A stretch of 6,634 nt of DNA from an uncultured bacterium (GTDB lineage Bacteria > Bacteroidota > Ignavibacteria > Ignavibacteriales > Melioribacteraceae). The translations under genes and the position numbers were made by a program. How positions within the stretch are numbered: position 1 is the stretch's first letter; each line of letters begins with the position of its first letter. Below the pieces are notes generated by a model that was not told where the DNA came from, searched no databases, and saw only the letters and a program-made list of their open reading frames with translations. The stretch spans positions 1 through 6,634 of the forward strand of contig CALDDL010000342.1 of the NCBI GenBank assembly GCA_937936675.1, written 5' to 3'. Below are positions 5,042-6,634 of this stretch, in pieces.

Positions 5042-6634
5042 TTAGTTCACATAAAAATTAATTGATGAAGGATATTTCTTAGAAAAATAAATACGATTAT
5101 TTACTTTCTGAAAATCCTCTTCATTTGCTTCTCTTATATTCATAAATTTATTGGGATTTCTATCAAAAAATGGGAAGAAGCTGCTTTGTATCTGTACTTT
5201 TAACTTATGTCCTGCTTTGAAAGTATGATTGATATCATTCAAATTCACCTTTACTAATGTTGGCTCATTCGGTTGGAATGGTTCGGGATTTTCTTTATTG
5301 TTTCTGAATTTACCGCGCATCATTTCATAACGAACTAACTGATTATAATTCCCGAATTCAACATTTACACCTTCGATTTTCTTTGAACTGCTTGTATCGG
5401 GATAGACATCAATAATTTTAACTAACCAATCTGAATCAGTTCCTGAAGTCGATACAAATAGATTAGCCGTTATTGGTCCTGCAAGCTCTAAATCAGTTTC
5501 TAATATATCAGTTTCAAACTCGGCTACATCAGGACGAGTGGAAGCAAACCGCTGATCTTCGATCATAAAAGTTCGATTATAAAATCCCCTTGAATCTTGA
5601 AACGCTGCAGTATAAGGAACCGGATTTGCAGGGTCATTAACGTATTCAATATAATTAGCTTTATTTTTTGCCTCTGCCGGCACTTTGCCTAAAAGTTTTT
5701 CATTTCCTGCGAAATAAAGTGTGTCTATTTTAGAAGTAGTAGGATATTTATCAAATTTATACCATTTATTTTCACCCGTTCGGAAAATTGTAGCCTCTGC
5801 GATTTGATTTTCTCCAATTCCTTTAAGGTAATAATTAAAAAATGGATAGATAATACTATCATTATAAAAAGCACCTGTCTTTGAATCGAAAGATATATCA
5901 CCAAGTTTATCACCTTCGCTTCTAGCCCAACCGCCATGCACCCACGGACCCATTATTATTGAGTTATTTGCATTAGGATTATTCTTTTCGATAGTTCGGT
6001 AAATATTAAGAGGTCCATATTGATCTTCGGCATCGAACCAACCGCCGACAATTAAAACCGCAGGTTTGATATTTTTTAAGTGAGGGAGAATATTACGAGA
6101 TTGCCAGAATGAATTATAAACTTCATTTCTCATAACTTCATTCCAGAATGGTCTCTCGTAATTAAAATATTTTTCATTTACATTTTTTATAGGACCAAGA
6201 TTCATAAAAAATTTATAAGCATCGGGGGATGCATACTGAGGTCCACGCACCCATTCTTTTTCTAAGCCAGTCCTCTTTACATCAAATCCTTGAAAAAAAT
6301 TGAATGCCATAAGCATACTGAAAGCACCGTTATGATGCATGTCATCTCCCACAAACCAATCTGAAATTGGAGCCTGCGGAGAAACTGCTTTTAATGCCGG
6401 ATGCGCATCGATGGCTGACATTATTGCATAAAATCCGGGATATGAAATTCCCCAAATTCCTACTTTCCCATTATTATTATCTATATTCTTTATTAACCAA
6501 TCAATTGAATCATAAGTATCGGTAGTTTCATCAATATCTTTATTGCTTTTTTTATTTGGGATATAAGGACGCATATTGACGTATTCACCTTCAGATTGAA
6601 ATTTTCCTCTTACATCCTGAAATACATAAATGAA
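5042..6634 (-). CDS. CocE/NonD family hydrolase, alpha-amino acid ester hydrolase-like (5' end cut by window)
   Basis: The frame stays open to the window edge: upstream of the Met at 6574 it reads FIYVFQDVRGKFQSEGEYVN, a typical family segment, so that Met is not the start. The visible part is 530 residues; by comparison with the family roughly 100 or more N-terminal residues, probably with a signal peptide, are missing. Numbering from the Met at 6574, the alpha/beta-hydrolase nucleophile is S44 in GISYPG, the acid is D181 in GGWFDAED, and the histidine is H213 in GPWVHGG. Residues from about 350 on match the PepX C-terminal beta-sandwich. D78, E183 and D184 fit the carboxylate cluster that binds the substrate amino group in alpha-amino acid ester hydrolases, so amino-acid esters, amides or short peptides are likely substrates. 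Related alternatives are cocaine esterase-like or glutaryl-7-ACA acylase-like enzymes. It is the first visible gene of a unit with the YhcH-like gene. Confidence 0.9.
   Translation of the reverse strand, partial: FIYVFQDVRGKFQSEGEYVNMRPYIPNKKSNKDIDETTDTYDSIDWLIKNIDNNNGKVGIWGISYPGFYAIMSAIDAHPALKAVSPQAPISDWFVGDDMHHNGAFSMLMAFNFFQGFDVKRTGLEKEWVRGPQYASPDAYKFFMNLGPIKNVNEKYFNYERPFWNEVMRNEVYNSFWQSRNILPHLKNIKPAVLIVGGWFDAEDQYGPLNIYRTIEKNNPNANNSIIMGPWVHGGWARSEGDKLGDISFDSKTGAFYNDSIIYPFFNYYLKGIGENQIAEATIFRTGENKWYKFDKYPTTSKIDTLYFAGNEKLLGKVPAEAKNKANYIEYVNDPANPVPYTAAFQDSRGFYNRTFMIEDQRFASTRPDVAEFETDILETDLELAGPITANLFVSTSGTDSDWLVKIIDVYPDTSSSKKIEGVNVEFGNYNQLVRYEMMRGKFRNNKENPEPFQPNEPTLVKVNLNDINHTFKAGHKLKVQIQSSFFPFFDRNPNKFMNIREANEEDFQKVNNRIYFSKKYPSSINFYVN

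Noticed and set aside
5042..6574. Taking the Met at 6574 as the true start of the hydrolase
   Set aside because: The 20 residues encoded upstream to the window edge are typical conserved family sequence (QDVRG motif), so the gene continues beyond the window.
1..6634. CRISPR array, tRNA/rRNA genes, insertion sequences, defence genes
   Set aside because: No regularly spaced repeats, no cloverleaf or rRNA-like stretches, and no transposase, nuclease or toxin motifs were seen on either strand.

Overview
The window is AT-rich with compact, ordinary coding sequence on both strands. The genes (a twin-arginine DUF362 protein paired with a polyferredoxin, an FkpA-like isomerase, a CocE-type hydrolase, a YhcH-like protein) suggest an anaerobic or facultative member of the Bacteroidota/Ignavibacteriota/Chlorobi group. 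This placement is inferred from protein style and base composition only; no rRNA or marker gene is present.

Layout, left to right. (1) 7-948, minus strand: a two-gene unit, with an S-component-like membrane protein followed directly by a hotdog-fold thioesterase. The stop and start codons abut (TAG then ATG). (2) 949-1027: a short AT-rich divergent intergenic region that must serve both flanking units. (3) 1028-3615, plus strand: a two-gene redox unit. The first gene encodes a Tat-exported DUF362 protein. The second starts at a TTG two bases after the first gene's stop and encodes a 552-residue membrane polyferredoxin that looks like NapH and NapG joined in one chain, with six predicted [4Fe-4S] sites. 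(4) 3616-3820: a 205-base non-coding gap. (5) 3821-4522, plus strand: an exported FKBP-type prolyl isomerase, ended by a perfect 12-bp hairpin terminator. (6) 4579-6634, minus strand: a hydrolase gene cut by the right window edge, then a YhcH/YjgK/YiaL family gene 10 bases downstream. The hydrolase resembles alpha-amino acid ester hydrolases.

The most interesting locus is 1028-3615. In nitrate-reducing bacteria NapH (membrane, two CX3CP motifs, two Fe-S clusters) and NapG (Tat-exported, four clusters) are separate proteins that together oxidise menaquinol and pass electrons to periplasmic NapAB. Here they are fused through a charged, Asn/Lys-rich linker and an internal KR-type Tat-like segment. 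No nitrate reductase is visible, and the neighbouring exported protein is DUF362. The inference is a one-polypeptide conduit moving electrons across the membrane to or from an exported DUF362 protein whose substrate is unknown. The other genes look like ordinary envelope and metabolic functions with no clear link to it.
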